Source: JBGCFO01 sp045106955
Lineage (GTDB): Bacteria > Pseudomonadota > Alphaproteobacteria > Rickettsiales > Rickettsiaceae
Direction: 5' to 3'
NCBI GenBank assembly: GCA_045106955.1
Contig: JBGCFO010000007.1
Coordinates: forward strand, 1-29,475
DNA length: 29,475 nucleotides
Part shown: one piece after another, positions 17,900 through 27,092 of the stretch
Layout: each line of letters opens with the position of its first letter
Position numbering within the stretch: position 1 is the first letter of the stretch
The notes under the pieces: generated by a model
What the model saw: only the letters and a program-made list of their open reading frames with translations
Database searches by the model: none
What the model was told of the DNA's origin: nothing
Position numbers and translations under genes: made by a program

Positions 17900-18897
17900 T
17901 TAGATTTAGCACTATTTTGTTTTGAAGAATTATCCATATTATCAAACACTTCATCCCAGGATCCAGTAGTAGCAGCTTTAGAATATGCTGTAACACGATT
18001 TTCAAAGAAATTTGTATGTTCAATAGCATTTAACATTTCATCTAGCCATGGCAATGGATTTTTATCTACTAAATATATTTCTTTTAATCCTAATTGCATT
18101 AACCTACGATCTGCTATGTAACGTATATATTGACGCACTTCTCTTGCGGTCAATCCTTCAACTTCTCCAACTTCAAAAGCAAGTTCAATAAATGCATCTT
18201 CAAAATGCACAATTGTTGCACATGCTTCATAAATATTGCTACGTAATTCTTCTGTCCAAATTTCAGGGTTTTCCTTGATAAATGTTCTAAATAAAGCAAT
18301 GATTGATTCTGTGTGTAAAGTTTCATCGCGCACTGACCAAGTAACGATTTGGCCCATGCCTTTCATTTTATTAAAGCGAGGGAAATTCAGTAGAATTGCA
18401 AAAGATGCGAAAAGTTGAAGTCCTTCGGTAAAAGCTCCAAACACAGCTAAAGTAATAGCAATATCCTCATTGGTTTTGACGCCAAATTTTTGCATATAAT
18501 CGTATTTATCTTTCATTTCTTTGTATTTCAAAAAAGCTTGATACTCCACTTCTGGCATGCCTACTGTATCTAATAAATGAGAATATGCCGCGATATGAAT
18601 GGTTTCTATGTTAGAGAAGGCTGATAACATCATGAGTATTTCTGTTGGTTTAAATACTTGAGAATAATGTTTCATATAGCAATTATTTACTTCTATATCA
18701 GCTTGAGTAAAAAACCGGAAAATTTGCGTTAATAGATGTTTTTCTCCTGGTGTAAGATTTTTTTGCCAATCTTTTACATCTTCTGCTAGAGGAACTTCCT
18801 CTGGAAGCCAGTGTATACGTTGTTGAGTAAGCCATGCATCATATGCCCAAGGATAAGAAAAAGGTTTGTAAACTGGGCTAGCATCTAGTAATGACAT
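17896..18897 (-). CDS. nrdB: Ribonucleoside-diphosphate reductase beta subunit (class I)
   Basis: The 333-residue radical-generating subunit houses a diiron-tyrosyl centre and passes the radical to NrdA for reduction of ribonucleotides. Expected ligands are visible with family spacing: D67, E98, H101, E158, E192 and H195. The radical tyrosine Y105 sits in ETIHIAAY, exactly matching the E-x2-H-x3-Y spacing of E. coli NrdB (E115, H118, Y122). No N-terminal ATP-cone is fused. It lies 34 bp after nrdA with a strong ribosome site (AAGGAG) and is surely co-transcribed. The end overlaps a small hairpin. Tyrosyl radical presence is inferred from the retained Tyr. Confidence 0.96.
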   Translation of the reverse strand: MSLLDASPVYKPFSYPWAYDAWLTQQRIHWLPEEVPLAEDVKDWQKNLTPGEKHLLTQIFRFFTQADIEVNNCYMKHYSQVFKPTEILMMLSAFSNIETIHIAAYSHLLDTVGMPEVEYQAFLKYKEMKDKYDYMQKFGVKTNEDIAITLAVFGAFTEGLQLFASFAILLNFPRFNKMKGMGQIVTWSVRDETLHTESIIALFRTFIKENPEIWTEELRSNIYEACATIVHFEDAFIELAFEVGEVEGLTAREVRQYIRYIADRRLMQLGLKEIYLVDKNPLPWLDEMLNAIEHTNFFENRVTAYSKAATTGSWDEVFDNMDNSSKQNSAKSK

Positions 18898-18931
18898 ATT
18901 AATCTCCTTTTGATTTTTAGTTATTAATTAA

Positions 18932-20752
18932 TTATTGGCAAGATAAGCATTCTTCATATCTATCTGTTTGATCATCATTGTTACGAGGTGATAAATTGCC
19001 AAATTCATTGGTTTCTATAGTATGTGACACCTTTTCTGCTTCTTGAATTATTTTAGTTCTAAGATAATATAAACTCTTCACTCCTTTTTTCCAAGATTTA
19101 AAATGCAAATCATGCAAATATTGTTTATTAACATTTCCAAGTAGGAATATATTAAATGACTGACCTTGGCAAATCTTATCCGATCGTCCTGCAGCGAGCT
19201 CTACTAGCCAATTTTGATTAATTTCATATGCAGTTTTAAATACATCTTTCTCATGATCAGAGAGGAAAGATAAATGCTGTACTGATCCTTCATGAGTTGA
19301 AATTGAAGACCATACTTGGTCATTATTAAAACCCTTAGATTCAAGAAGTTTTGCAAGGTATTTATTGCGTACGTTAAACGAGCCTGTAAGAGTTTTTTGT
19401 AAGAAACTATTTGCAGCTAATGGCTCTATACCTGGCGATGATTCTCCAGCGATGACTGAGATAGAGGCGGTTGGGGCAATTGCAATTTTATTGCTAAATC
19501 GTTCATTACTACCAACATCTTGAGCATCCATGCACGGACCACGTTCTTTGCCAATAGATAAAGAAGCCTTATCCGCTTCTTGTTTAATATGCGTGAAGAT
19601 TTTATCGTTCCAAACTTTTGCCATAACAGATTCGATAGGAACATTATGCATTTGTAGAAAAGAATGAAAACCCATCACTCCAAGCCCAACGCTACGTTCG
19701 CGCATTGCCGAGTATTTAGCTCGTGACATAGTATCAGGAGCATTTTCTATGAAATCAGATAATACATTATCTAAAAAATACATAACATCTTTGATGAATT
19801 CTGGATTATCTTTCCATTGATCAAAATATTCAATATTAAGAGATGATAAGCAGCAAACTGCAGTTCTTTCTTGTTGTTTATGATCCAATCCAGTTGGTAG
19901 TGTGATTTCGCTGCATAAATTAGATGTTTTGACCTTTAGCGATAATTCTTTGTGATGCTTTGGTATTGATTTGTTAACAGTATCAATAAAGAGTATATAT
20001 GGCTCACCAGTCTCTACTCGAGCAATCAATAATCTAATCCATAAATCTCTAGCTGAGATGGTATTGATAACTGATTTATCATATGGGCTGATTAAATCCC
20101 ATGTATCACCATTCTCTACGGCTTTCATAAATGCATCCGTTATTACTACCCCATGATGAATGTTTAAAGCCCTGCGATTAATATCTCCTCCTGTTGGTCT
20201 ACGTAGTTCAATGAATTCTTCAATTTCTGGATGATCAATTGGTAAATACACAGCAGAACTTCCCCTTCTCAAGGACCCTTGAGAAATTGCCAATGTAAGA
20301 GAGTCTTGTACATTTAAAAAAGGTATTACACCAGATGTTTTTCCATTGCCTTTGACAGGTTCGTTAATAGAACGTACATTTCCCCAGTAACTTCCAATTC
20401 CTCCTCCTCTGCATGCAAGCCAAACATTTTCAGTCCAGCCGTTTACAATTCCTTCAAGGCTATCAGGAATTTCATTTAAAAAGCACGAAATTGGCATGCC
20501 TCTATCAGTTCCTCCGTTGCTTAATATTGGAGTTGCAGGCATAAACCAAAGCTTGCTAATGTATTCGTATAATCTTTGAGCGTGTTGTTCATCATTAGCA
20601 TAATAACCAGCGACTCGTCTAAAAAGATCTTGAAAATCTTCGTTATCAATTAAATATCGATCTCGTAATATTGCTTTACCAAAGTTTGTTAATAATTTAT
20701 CACGATTCTTATCCTTTTTTACTACGAATTTTACTGGCTTTGCTAACTTCAT
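18932..20752 (-). CDS. nrdA: Ribonucleoside-diphosphate reductase alpha subunit (class I), without ATP-cone
   Basis: The 606-residue catalytic subunit reduces NDPs to dNDPs. Visible are the redox cysteine C90 (MPISCFLNE), the active-site motif NLCSE with N278, C280 and E282, the second redox cysteine around C300 (AVCCLSSLN), the Tyr pair for radical transfer (SLYYLRTK), and the C-terminal shuttle pair C602/C605 in CLSCQ. It is about 150 residues shorter than E. coli NrdA because the N-terminal ATP-cone (overall activity control by dATP/ATP) is missing, as in other Rickettsiales NrdA. The start ATG has a good ribosome site (AAAGGAG, about 10 nt before). Promoter and NrdR-like boxes lie upstream. 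All residues needed for catalysis appear intact. Confidence 0.96.
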   Translation of the reverse strand: MKLAKPVKFVVKKDKNRDKLLTNFGKAILRDRYLIDNEDFQDLFRRVAGYYANDEQHAQRLYEYISKLWFMPATPILSNGGTDRGMPISCFLNEIPDSLEGIVNGWTENVWLACRGGGIGSYWGNVRSINEPVKGNGKTSGVIPFLNVQDSLTLAISQGSLRRGSSAVYLPIDHPEIEEFIELRRPTGGDINRRALNIHHGVVITDAFMKAVENGDTWDLISPYDKSVINTISARDLWIRLLIARVETGEPYILFIDTVNKSIPKHHKELSLKVKTSNLCSEITLPTGLDHKQQERTAVCCLSSLNIEYFDQWKDNPEFIKDVMYFLDNVLSDFIENAPDTMSRAKYSAMRERSVGLGVMGFHSFLQMHNVPIESVMAKVWNDKIFTHIKQEADKASLSIGKERGPCMDAQDVGSNERFSNKIAIAPTASISVIAGESSPGIEPLAANSFLQKTLTGSFNVRNKYLAKLLESKGFNNDQVWSSISTHEGSVQHLSFLSDHEKDVFKTAYEINQNWLVELAAGRSDKICQGQSFNIFLLGNVNKQYLHDLHFKSWKKGVKSLYYLRTKIIQEAEKVSHTIETNEFGNLSPRNNDDQTDRYEECLSCQ

Positions 20753-20809
20753 TCTTTTACTTCTCCTTTATTTTTACAAATACTGTTTATTGAAACTTAT
20801 ATATTCGCT

Positions 20810-20839
20810 ATTGTATTACACAACTTACCAATATTTCAA
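20810..20839 (-). promoter_or_regulatory. Sigma70-like promoter of nrdAB
   Basis: Read on the minus strand, TTGAAA (20839-20834) and TACAAT (20815-20810) are separated by 18 bp, each 5 of 6 to consensus or close to it. Transcription would start near 20803, about 50 nt before the nrdA ATG. Confidence 0.6.
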
Positions 20840-20844
20840 GAAAA

Positions 20845-20891
20845 ATATGATATATAGTATATTTTTTTTATATAGCTACTATATATAGAAA
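20845..20891. promoter_or_regulatory. Two NrdR-like boxes upstream of nrdA
   Basis: Against the NrdR consensus ACACWATATATWGTGT, bases 20845-20860 match at 12 of 16 positions. Bases 20876-20891 match at 11 of 16, including the whole 10-base core CTATATATAG. Their starts are 31 bp apart, the spacing at which tandem NrdR boxes lie on the same face of DNA. They abut the -35 element of nrdAB. NrdR is a zinc-ribbon/ATP-cone repressor of ribonucleotide reductase genes; its own gene is not in the window. Confidence 0.6.
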
Positions 20892-21089
20892 TTTTGATAT
20901 TCTTATATTACACTCAATCATTCATAGTTGTCTATAGTGTTAGCGATTTATTACAGTTATTTTGTATTGATAATATCTTTATCTTGTATGTATCACTACA
21001 TTCAAATGTTAACACTTATTAAGTTTTTAGTAATATTAAAAAATATTTTCATTGCATGACAAATATCATGAAAAAGATCTAAAACCTGA

Positions 21090-21117
21090 TTGATATTGTG
21101 ATAATCTACTATATAAT
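21090..21117 (+). promoter_or_regulatory. Sigma70-like promoter of the ppdK operon
   Basis: TTGATA (21090-21095), a 16-bp spacer and a perfect TATAAT (21112-21117) stand 42 bp before the ppdK ATG. Upstream at 21055-21070 is a short inverted repeat (CATGA, TCATG with a 6-base centre) that could be an operator or chance. The remaining part of the 407-bp nrdA-ppdK gap shows no gene. Confidence 0.65.
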
Positions 21118-21159
21118 CTTGTTTTATGTTGGCTAATACTAAATGAACAAAATTTTTTC

Positions 21160-23811
21160 ATGAAAGGCAAAAATATCACTAAACAGATGATTTATCATTT
21201 TCATAAGGGTTCCGGACAAGGAGATAAGAGTATGGTAAAAATACTCGGCAATAAAGGTTCAGGTTTAGCTGAAATGTCTAATTTAAAAATCAATGTCCCG
21301 CCTGGATTTACACTAACTACTGATCTATGTAAATTTTATCATGAAAATGGTGATATTCCTGAGAATATAATTAAGCAAATAGAAGATGCAGTAAAAGAAG
21401 TTGAGCTGAAATCTGGTAAGGTTTTTGGCAGTCCAAATAATCCACTTTTACTTGCAGTTCGTTCTGGAGCTCCTAAGTCGATGCCAGGAATGATGGATAC
21501 AATCTTAAATCTAGGTTTGAACGAGGAGATTGTAAATTCTTTGCATAAGATTTCTGGTAGTAAGAATTTTGCGTTGGATAATTATAGGCGTTTTTTATCA
21601 ACATATGCTACGAATATATTAGGCCTAGACGAGATATTATTTACTAATATTACAGATAAATACAGCGGTGAATTAAATTTAGAAGAGATTATTGAACAAT
21701 TTAAGCAGATTATTGTAGATAATACACACATGTCTATCTCTAAATCTATTCCAAAATCTCCTTATGTTCAATTAATAGAATCAATTAAAGCTGTATGTCG
21801 TTCATGGAATAGTCGTCGTGCTATTGCATATCGTAAACTAAATAATATTTCAGAAGAGATTTACACAGCTATCAATATTCAAGCAATGGTATTTGGTAAT
21901 TTAAATAATGATTCTGCAACTGGCGTAATATTTACCAGATGCCCATCCACTGGAAACAAAGAGTTATTTGGTGAATTTTTGCTTAATGCTCAAGGCGATG
22001 ATATAGTATCTGGTACTAGAACTCCACGCTCTATTACAACTAATAGTAGCAATCATAATCAGTCTTTTGCAAATCAATTGTCAAAGCAGCTATTTGTCGA
22101 GTTGAGTGATACATGTAGCATATTAGAATCTCATTATCAAAGTGTGCAAGAAATTGAATTTACAGTAGAAAACTCTATTTTGTATATATTGCAAACTAGA
22201 AAAGCAAAACGTAGTATTGTGGCAAGTATTAAAACTGCAGTCGATATGGCGAAAGAAGGTATTATTTCAAAAGAAGAAGCTGTAATGAGAGTCAATCCCA
22301 ATTCCATTAATCAAATATTACATGCAAGTATTGATGATGCTGGTTGTAGCAAAAAACATATCACATCTGGTTTACCAGCTTCACCAGGAGGAGCAGTTGG
22401 CGCTGCAGTCTTTTCTTGTAAAAGTGCAAAAGAATTATCTAACAATGGAAATGTGATTTTAGTAAGGCATATTACATCACCTGAAGATGTGGAAGGCATG
22501 GGCCTATCTTCTGGTATTTTAACAGCAGTTGGGGGTATGACGTCGCATGCAGCGGTGATCGCTAGAGGAATGGGCGTGCCTTGTATTTGCGGAGCAAAAG
22601 AAATACAGATTAATGAAGATAAAAAGGAGATGATTGTAGGAAATATGATCATTAAAGAAGGGGATCTTATTACTATAGATGGAAGTACAGGTAAGTTATT
22701 TTTAGGAACAATGCCTCTAAAGCAGCCTAAGTTAATCCCAGAATTTTATACAATTTTAGATTGGGCAAGTGAGTTTAGCGATATGAAAGTGCATGTTAAC
22801 GCAGAAACTAAGCAAGATTTATCTGTGGCTTTGGATTTTGGAGCTGATGGAATTGGTTTATGTCGTACTGAGCATATGTTTTTTAATATAGATAAGATTC
22901 TTTGTATGCAAAAAATGATTATTGCCAATGATGATGCAAAGCTTGATGCGTTGAATAAATTAGAGCATATACAGAAAGATGATTTTATGTTGTTATTTAA
23001 ATGCATTAAAGACAAGTCAATAAATATTAGATTATTAGATCCTCCATTGCATGAATTTTTACCATCAACCGAGAAAGAAAAATCAGCATTAGCTGATTAT
23101 TTAAATATTGATATAAATTTATTAGACCAGAATCTAGAATCATTTCATGAAACAAATCCAATGCTTGGTCATAGAGGTTGCAGATTGAGTGTTACCTTTC
23201 CAGAAATTTATGCTATGCAAATACGAGCTATATTGTCTGCTGCATACGATAATTATATCAGCTCCCAAATTAAACCTAACATTGAGATCATGATTCCATT
23301 TATAAGTGAAATTAAGGAATTACAGCATGTTTTATTAAATATTAAAAATACAATTGCAGAATGTGAAAATAAATACAGATATAAGTTTGGTATAATAATA
23401 GGTATTATGATAGAATTGCCGCGAGCTGCATTAATATCAGATCTTCTTAGTAAAGAAGTTGATTTTTTTAGCTTTGGCACAAATGATCTTACACAAACAG
23501 TTTTTGGCATGTCACGTGACGATATATCTTCATTTTTACCTCAATATTTAGAGCAAAATATTTTTTCACATGACCCATTTGTAGAAATTGATCGATATGG
23601 CGTTGGAGAATTAATTAAACTATCTATGAAACTTGGCAAAGCAACGAATCCTAATATTAAATTTGGTATATGCGGAGAACATGCTGGAAATCAAGAATCA
23701 ATAGAATTTTTTGACGAATTAGGCTTGGATTATATTTCATGCTCTCCATATAGAATTCCAATTGCTAGATTAGCAAGTGCTCAAGCATGTATTTCAAAAA
23801 ACAAGAAATAA
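21160..23811 (+). CDS. ppdK: Pyruvate, phosphate dikinase
   Basis: The 883-residue cytoplasmic enzyme interconverts pyruvate + ATP + Pi and phosphoenolpyruvate + AMP + PPi. Domain order is as usual: the N-terminal ATP-grasp region (HKGSGQGDKSMVKILGNKG; GAPKSMPGMMDTILN near 108), the central swivelling domain with the phospho-accepting His at residue 463 in GGMTSHAAVIARGMG, and the C-terminal TIM barrel with GADGIGLCRTEHMF and the catalytic Cys at residue 838 in GICGEHAG. Length equals the family norm (about 875-890). An ATG at 21142 stops after six codons, so 21160 is the start; the ribosome site is poor. In Rickettsiales, which lack much of glycolysis, it probably supplies PEP for gluconeogenic precursors. 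It heads a four-gene operon and lies 12 bp before prfA. Confidence 0.97.
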   Translation: MKGKNITKQMIYHFHKGSGQGDKSMVKILGNKGSGLAEMSNLKINVPPGFTLTTDLCKFYHENGDIPENIIKQIEDAVKEVELKSGKVFGSPNNPLLLAVRSGAPKSMPGMMDTILNLGLNEEIVNSLHKISGSKNFALDNYRRFLSTYATNILGLDEILFTNITDKYSGELNLEEIIEQFKQIIVDNTHMSISKSIPKSPYVQLIESIKAVCRSWNSRRAIAYRKLNNISEEIYTAINIQAMVFGNLNNDSATGVIFTRCPSTGNKELFGEFLLNAQGDDIVSGTRTPRSITTNSSNHNQSFANQLSKQLFVELSDTCSILESHYQSVQEIEFTVENSILYILQTRKAKRSIVASIKTAVDMAKEGIISKEEAVMRVNPNSINQILHASIDDAGCSKKHITSGLPASPGGAVGAAVFSCKSAKELSNNGNVILVRHITSPEDVEGMGLSSGILTAVGGMTSHAAVIARGMGVPCICGAKEIQINEDKKEMIVGNMIIKEGDLITIDGSTGKLFLGTMPLKQPKLIPEFYTILDWASEFSDMKVHVNAETKQDLSVALDFGADGIGLCRTEHMFFNIDKILCMQKMIIANDDAKLDALNKLEHIQKDDFMLLFKCIKDKSINIRLLDPPLHEFLPSTEKEKSALADYLNIDINLLDQNLESFHETNPMLGHRGCRLSVTFPEIYAMQIRAILSAAYDNYISSQIKPNIEIMIPFISEIKELQHVLLNIKNTIAECENKYRYKFGIIIGIMIELPRAALISDLLSKEVDFFSFGTNDLTQTVFGMSRDDISSFLPQYLEQNIFSHDPFVEIDRYGVGELIKLSMKLGKATNPNIKFGICGEHAGNQESIEFFDELGLDYISCSPYRIPIARLASAQACISKNKK

Positions 23812-23823
23812 TATAATCTAACA

Positions 23824-24921
23824 ATGAGTGTACAAAATTTTCAAGGCAATTTAAATAAGATATTAGAGCGTCATGAGCATTTAAGTGGTTTACTTATCGA
23901 GGGATCTATTAGCGGAGATGAATTTGTTAAAATTTCTAAAGAGTATTCTGATCTCAGTACTATTACAGAAAAAATTAATCATTATTTCAAAGTTATAAAC
24001 GAACTTGAAGATGTAGAGTTAATGAGTAATGAAGATGGCATTGATAGTGGTACAAAAGAATTAATCGAAGAAGAATTGTCTAATTTAAAGCAGCAAATTC
24101 CTATTCTAGAGAAAGATTTAATGATTGCTTTGTTACCAAAAGATATTGATGACGAGAAGAATGCTATAATTGAGATTAGGGCTGGTACTGGTGGCGACGA
24201 AGCTGCTTTATTTGTTTCAGATTTATTTAATATGTATCATAGATACGCTCAATCTAAAGGATGGAAGTTTGAGATTTTATCAATATCTTCAACTGGAGCT
24301 AACGGCTATAAGGAAATTTCTGCATTAGTTAAAGGAGTTGGTGCATTTTCTAAGTTAAAATATGAATCAGGCGTACATAGGGTACAACGTGTGCCAGAAA
24401 CAGAATCTAGCGGTCGTCTACATACTTCAGCTGCAACAGTTGCAGTATTGCCAGAAGTTCAGGATATTGATGTGCATATAGACGATAAAGATCTCAAGAT
24501 TGACACTTTTAGAGCATCTGGAGCAGGCGGGCAGCATGTAAATACAACTGATTCTGCAGTAAGAATTACTCACATTCCAACTGGAATTGCAGTTAGCTTA
24601 CAAGACGAAAAATCGCAGCATAAAAATAAGGCAAAGGCATTAAAAATATTACGCTCTAGATTATATGAAATACAAAAAAAAGAAAAAGACTTAGAGCGTT
24701 CATTAAGTAGAAAGGATCAAATTGGTTCAGGTGATAGATCTGAAAGAATTAGAACTTATAATTTTCCACAAGGTAGGGTATCAGATCATAGGATTAATCT
24801 TACTGTTTACAATAAAATGGATTTAATTATAAAATCTGGTCAATTAGATGAGTTTATTGATGCTCTGATAGTCAATGATGAAGGGCAAAAATTAGCTAGT
24901 AAATTTCACTATCAGAATTAA
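23824..24921 (+). CDS. prfA: Peptide chain release factor 1
   Basis: The 365-residue factor recognises UAA and UAG in the ribosomal A site and triggers peptide release. The catalytic GGQ is at 235-237 (GAGGQHVNTTDSAVR). The stop-codon-reading tripeptide is PET at 191-193, the P-x-T form of RF1 (RF2 has SPF). Length is normal. It lies 12 bp after ppdK and 10 bp before cyaY, so it is part of the same operon. The methyltransferase gene prmC, its common neighbour elsewhere, is not adjacent. Confidence 0.97.
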   Translation: MSVQNFQGNLNKILERHEHLSGLLIEGSISGDEFVKISKEYSDLSTITEKINHYFKVINELEDVELMSNEDGIDSGTKELIEEELSNLKQQIPILEKDLMIALLPKDIDDEKNAIIEIRAGTGGDEAALFVSDLFNMYHRYAQSKGWKFEILSISSTGANGYKEISALVKGVGAFSKLKYESGVHRVQRVPETESSGRLHTSAATVAVLPEVQDIDVHIDDKDLKIDTFRASGAGGQHVNTTDSAVRITHIPTGIAVSLQDEKSQHKNKAKALKILRSRLYEIQKKEKDLERSLSRKDQIGSGDRSERIRTYNFPQGRVSDHRINLTVYNKMDLIIKSGQLDEFIDALIVNDEGQKLASKFHYQN

Positions 24922-24931
24922 GAACATAAAG

Positions 24932-25243
24932 ATGATAAATAATAATATTGCATTTGAAGACAGAGCTTATGAGCTACTTGCATCTATCGCTAATAAAATA
25001 GAGGAAAATGATCCAGATGGCGAAGTCGATGTTGATTTAAATGATGCAATACTAACGATTGCTACAGAAGATGGAGTGTTTGTGATTAATAAAAATTCTG
25101 CAGCGCAAGAAATATGGCTATCTTCTCCTATTAGCGGTCCATATCATTTTGCATATTTAGACGATAAATGGCAAACAACAAAGAGCATATTTTTATTTGA
25201 TATAATAACCAAAGAATTGAAAGTAGATTTCAATGGCGTCTAA
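24932..25243 (+). CDS. cyaY: CyaY, bacterial frataxin
   Basis: The 103-residue cytoplasmic iron-binding protein modulates iron delivery and cysteine desulfurase activity in Fe-S cluster assembly. The acidic first helix (YELLASIANKIEENDPDGEV, 13-32), the strand DVDLNDAILTI, and the diagnostic INKNSAAQEIWLSSPISGPY (about 52-71) match the frataxin fold signature, including IWLSSPxSGP. Length fits CyaY. Its stop overlaps the start of the downstream exporter gene by 11 bp, implying translational coupling. Confidence 0.95.
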   Translation: MINNNIAFEDRAYELLASIANKIEENDPDGEVDVDLNDAILTIATEDGVFVINKNSAAQEIWLSSPISGPYHFAYLDDKWQTTKSIFLFDIITKELKVDFNGV

Positions 25244-26990
25244 ATCGTACAATATTACACATTTACTTAGATATATCAGACCTTATAAATTAGATCTTGC
25301 AATAATAGCATTGGCTATTGCCTTGGTCTCATTTGCTATTTTAATGTTTGGATATATATTTAGGCAATTGATAGACAATGGATTAAAAATTGGCAATTTT
25401 GACAATCTTAACAATTACATCTTATATTCTTATTGTATTGTATTCATATTTGCAATTAGCAGTTTTTGTAGATCTTATTTCATAAATAATTTGACGGAAA
25501 AGATTGTCAATCAAATTCGTCTAGACATATATTCAAAACTTATCAAGATTCAGGTTCATCATTTTGAAGAATTAAAAATTGGCGACTTAATATCAAGATT
25601 TACGAGCGATATAGATCAAATCTCTAAATTTATAAGCAATTTTCTTTCACTAGTGATACGTAACTTAATAATTGTATCATTTGGAGTTGTATTAATGTTT
25701 TATCAAAACTTCAAATTATCAATGACTATTGTTGTCTCTGTTCCAATTTTGCTAATCCCAATAATCTTTTTAAGTAAATACGTACGATCTTTATCTAGAA
25801 AAGTTTTATCTATGCAAGGCTCGATGGCATCAAATATCGAGGAGGATTTTAGCAATATACATGCCGTACATACATTTAATCAACAAAATTACAGCGTGTC
25901 GAAATTTCAGAATAATATTAATCAATATTTAGAGCAGTCAGCTAAAAGATTTAAAATAAGGGCGATATTTTTTGCGTTTTCCATTTCTGTGATTTTGTGC
26001 ACTATAATATTTGTTATTTATCTTGGCGCTACTGATATCATTCAATGTCGTACATCATCTGGCCAGATTATGTCATTCATATATTACGCTTTAATTATTG
26101 GTGTTAGTTCTGGTAGTATTGTAGAGTTTTTTAGCGAAATACATACTCCACTAGCCTCACTTGATCGTATTTTTAATTTGATCGAAGATATTAAAGATGA
26201 TATTGATTTGGACTTAAAAAAACAACAAAATCTATCGATAATAAATATTTCTCAATTACCATCTCCAATTATTGAGTTTCAAAATGTGAGTTTTTGTTAT
26301 CCATCTAGACCAAACGATCTTGTATTAGATGGTATAAATTTTCAAATCAACAAAGGTGATTTTATAGGAATTGTAGGGAGATCTGGAAGCGGAAAAAGCA
26401 CAATACTTCAGCTCCTTCTTAAATTCTTTATTAATTTCGACGGAAAGATCAATATATCAAATACTAGCATATCTGATATTGATACGAATAGTTTACGCAA
26501 TATCTTGTCATACGTTCCGCAGGATCCATCAATCTTTTCTGGTACTATCGCTCATAACATTGCATTTTCTAAACCTTGTGCATCCAAAGAAGAAATATCG
26601 AATATCGCAAATATTGCACAGTTATCATATTTTATTGATAATTTAAAGTATAAGTTTGACACAGTGATTGGACAGCGTGGAGTTCGATTATCTGGAGGTC
26701 AAAAGCAAAGAATAGCAATTGCTAGAGCATTGTTATATAATTCAGAGATATTATTACTAGATGAAGCTACGAGCGCCTTAGATCTAGATACAGAGAAGCA
26801 AGTATTGCTAGATATGCATAAAGCTATGAAGGGCAAGACTATTATTTCAGTTGCCCATCGTATCTCAACAATTGAAAAAGCTAATAAGATTCTTATTATA
26901 GACAAAGGAAAGCTAGTTGACGAGGGAAATCATCGTGAACTTTTAAAGCGTTCAGAATTATACCAAGCATTTTGTTTTGAGAAATTATAG
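25233..26990 (+). CDS. ABC exporter half-transporter, MsbA-related
   Basis: The 585-residue protein joins an N-terminal six-segment membrane domain (about 15-300; spans near 17-42, 58-78, 130-176 and 240-290) to a C-terminal ATPase. Nucleotide-binding motifs are complete: Walker A GRSGSGKST (382-390), Q-loop VPQDP, signature LSGGQ (486-490), Walker B ILLLDE (506-511) and the switch His H542. It works as a homodimer in the inner membrane. Overall pattern fits the MsbA-related exporters common in Alphaproteobacteria; the substrate (lipid, peptide or other) cannot be read from sequence. It overlaps cyaY by 11 bp and ends the operon. An Atm1-type role in Fe-S export is suggested only by the neighbour. 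Confidence 0.9.
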   Translation: MASKSYNITHLLRYIRPYKLDLAIIALAIALVSFAILMFGYIFRQLIDNGLKIGNFDNLNNYILYSYCIVFIFAISSFCRSYFINNLTEKIVNQIRLDIYSKLIKIQVHHFEELKIGDLISRFTSDIDQISKFISNFLSLVIRNLIIVSFGVVLMFYQNFKLSMTIVVSVPILLIPIIFLSKYVRSLSRKVLSMQGSMASNIEEDFSNIHAVHTFNQQNYSVSKFQNNINQYLEQSAKRFKIRAIFFAFSISVILCTIIFVIYLGATDIIQCRTSSGQIMSFIYYALIIGVSSGSIVEFFSEIHTPLASLDRIFNLIEDIKDDIDLDLKKQQNLSIINISQLPSPIIEFQNVSFCYPSRPNDLVLDGINFQINKGDFIGIVGRSGSGKSTILQLLLKFFINFDGKINISNTSISDIDTNSLRNILSYVPQDPSIFSGTIAHNIAFSKPCASKEEISNIANIAQLSYFIDNLKYKFDTVIGQRGVRLSGGQKQRIAIARALLYNSEILLLDEATSALDLDTEKQVLLDMHKAMKGKTIISVAHRISTIEKANKILIIDKGKLVDEGNHRELLKRSELYQAFCFEKL

Positions 26991-27024
26991 GCTTACTATT
27001 AACTAATTTATCAATATTCAAAGA

Positions 27025-27053
27025 TCCATTGATTTGAATGGAGAACAATCTCC
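27025..27053 (+). terminator. Two mutually exclusive hairpins after the ABC exporter gene
   Basis: TCCATT (27025-27030) pairs with AATGGA (27037-27042), and GGAGA (27040-27044) pairs with TCTCC (27049-27053). They share bases 27040-27042 and so cannot form together. A weak T-rich stretch follows near 27064-27072. This may be a poor terminator for the ppdK operon; the stems are short. Confidence 0.3.
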
Positions 27054-27092
27054 TAGATACTACTACTTTTTACCAAATTAATAAAATAAATA

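Noticed and set aside
17841..18029. Short minus-strand frame overlapping the 3' end of nrdB
   Set aside because: It is an alternative frame of nrdB; the nrdB frame has full family conservation.
20925..20940. Third NrdR-like site (half site CTATAGTGT)
   Set aside because: Only 10 of 16 positions match and its 49-bp offset from the nearest box does not fit the paired spacing.
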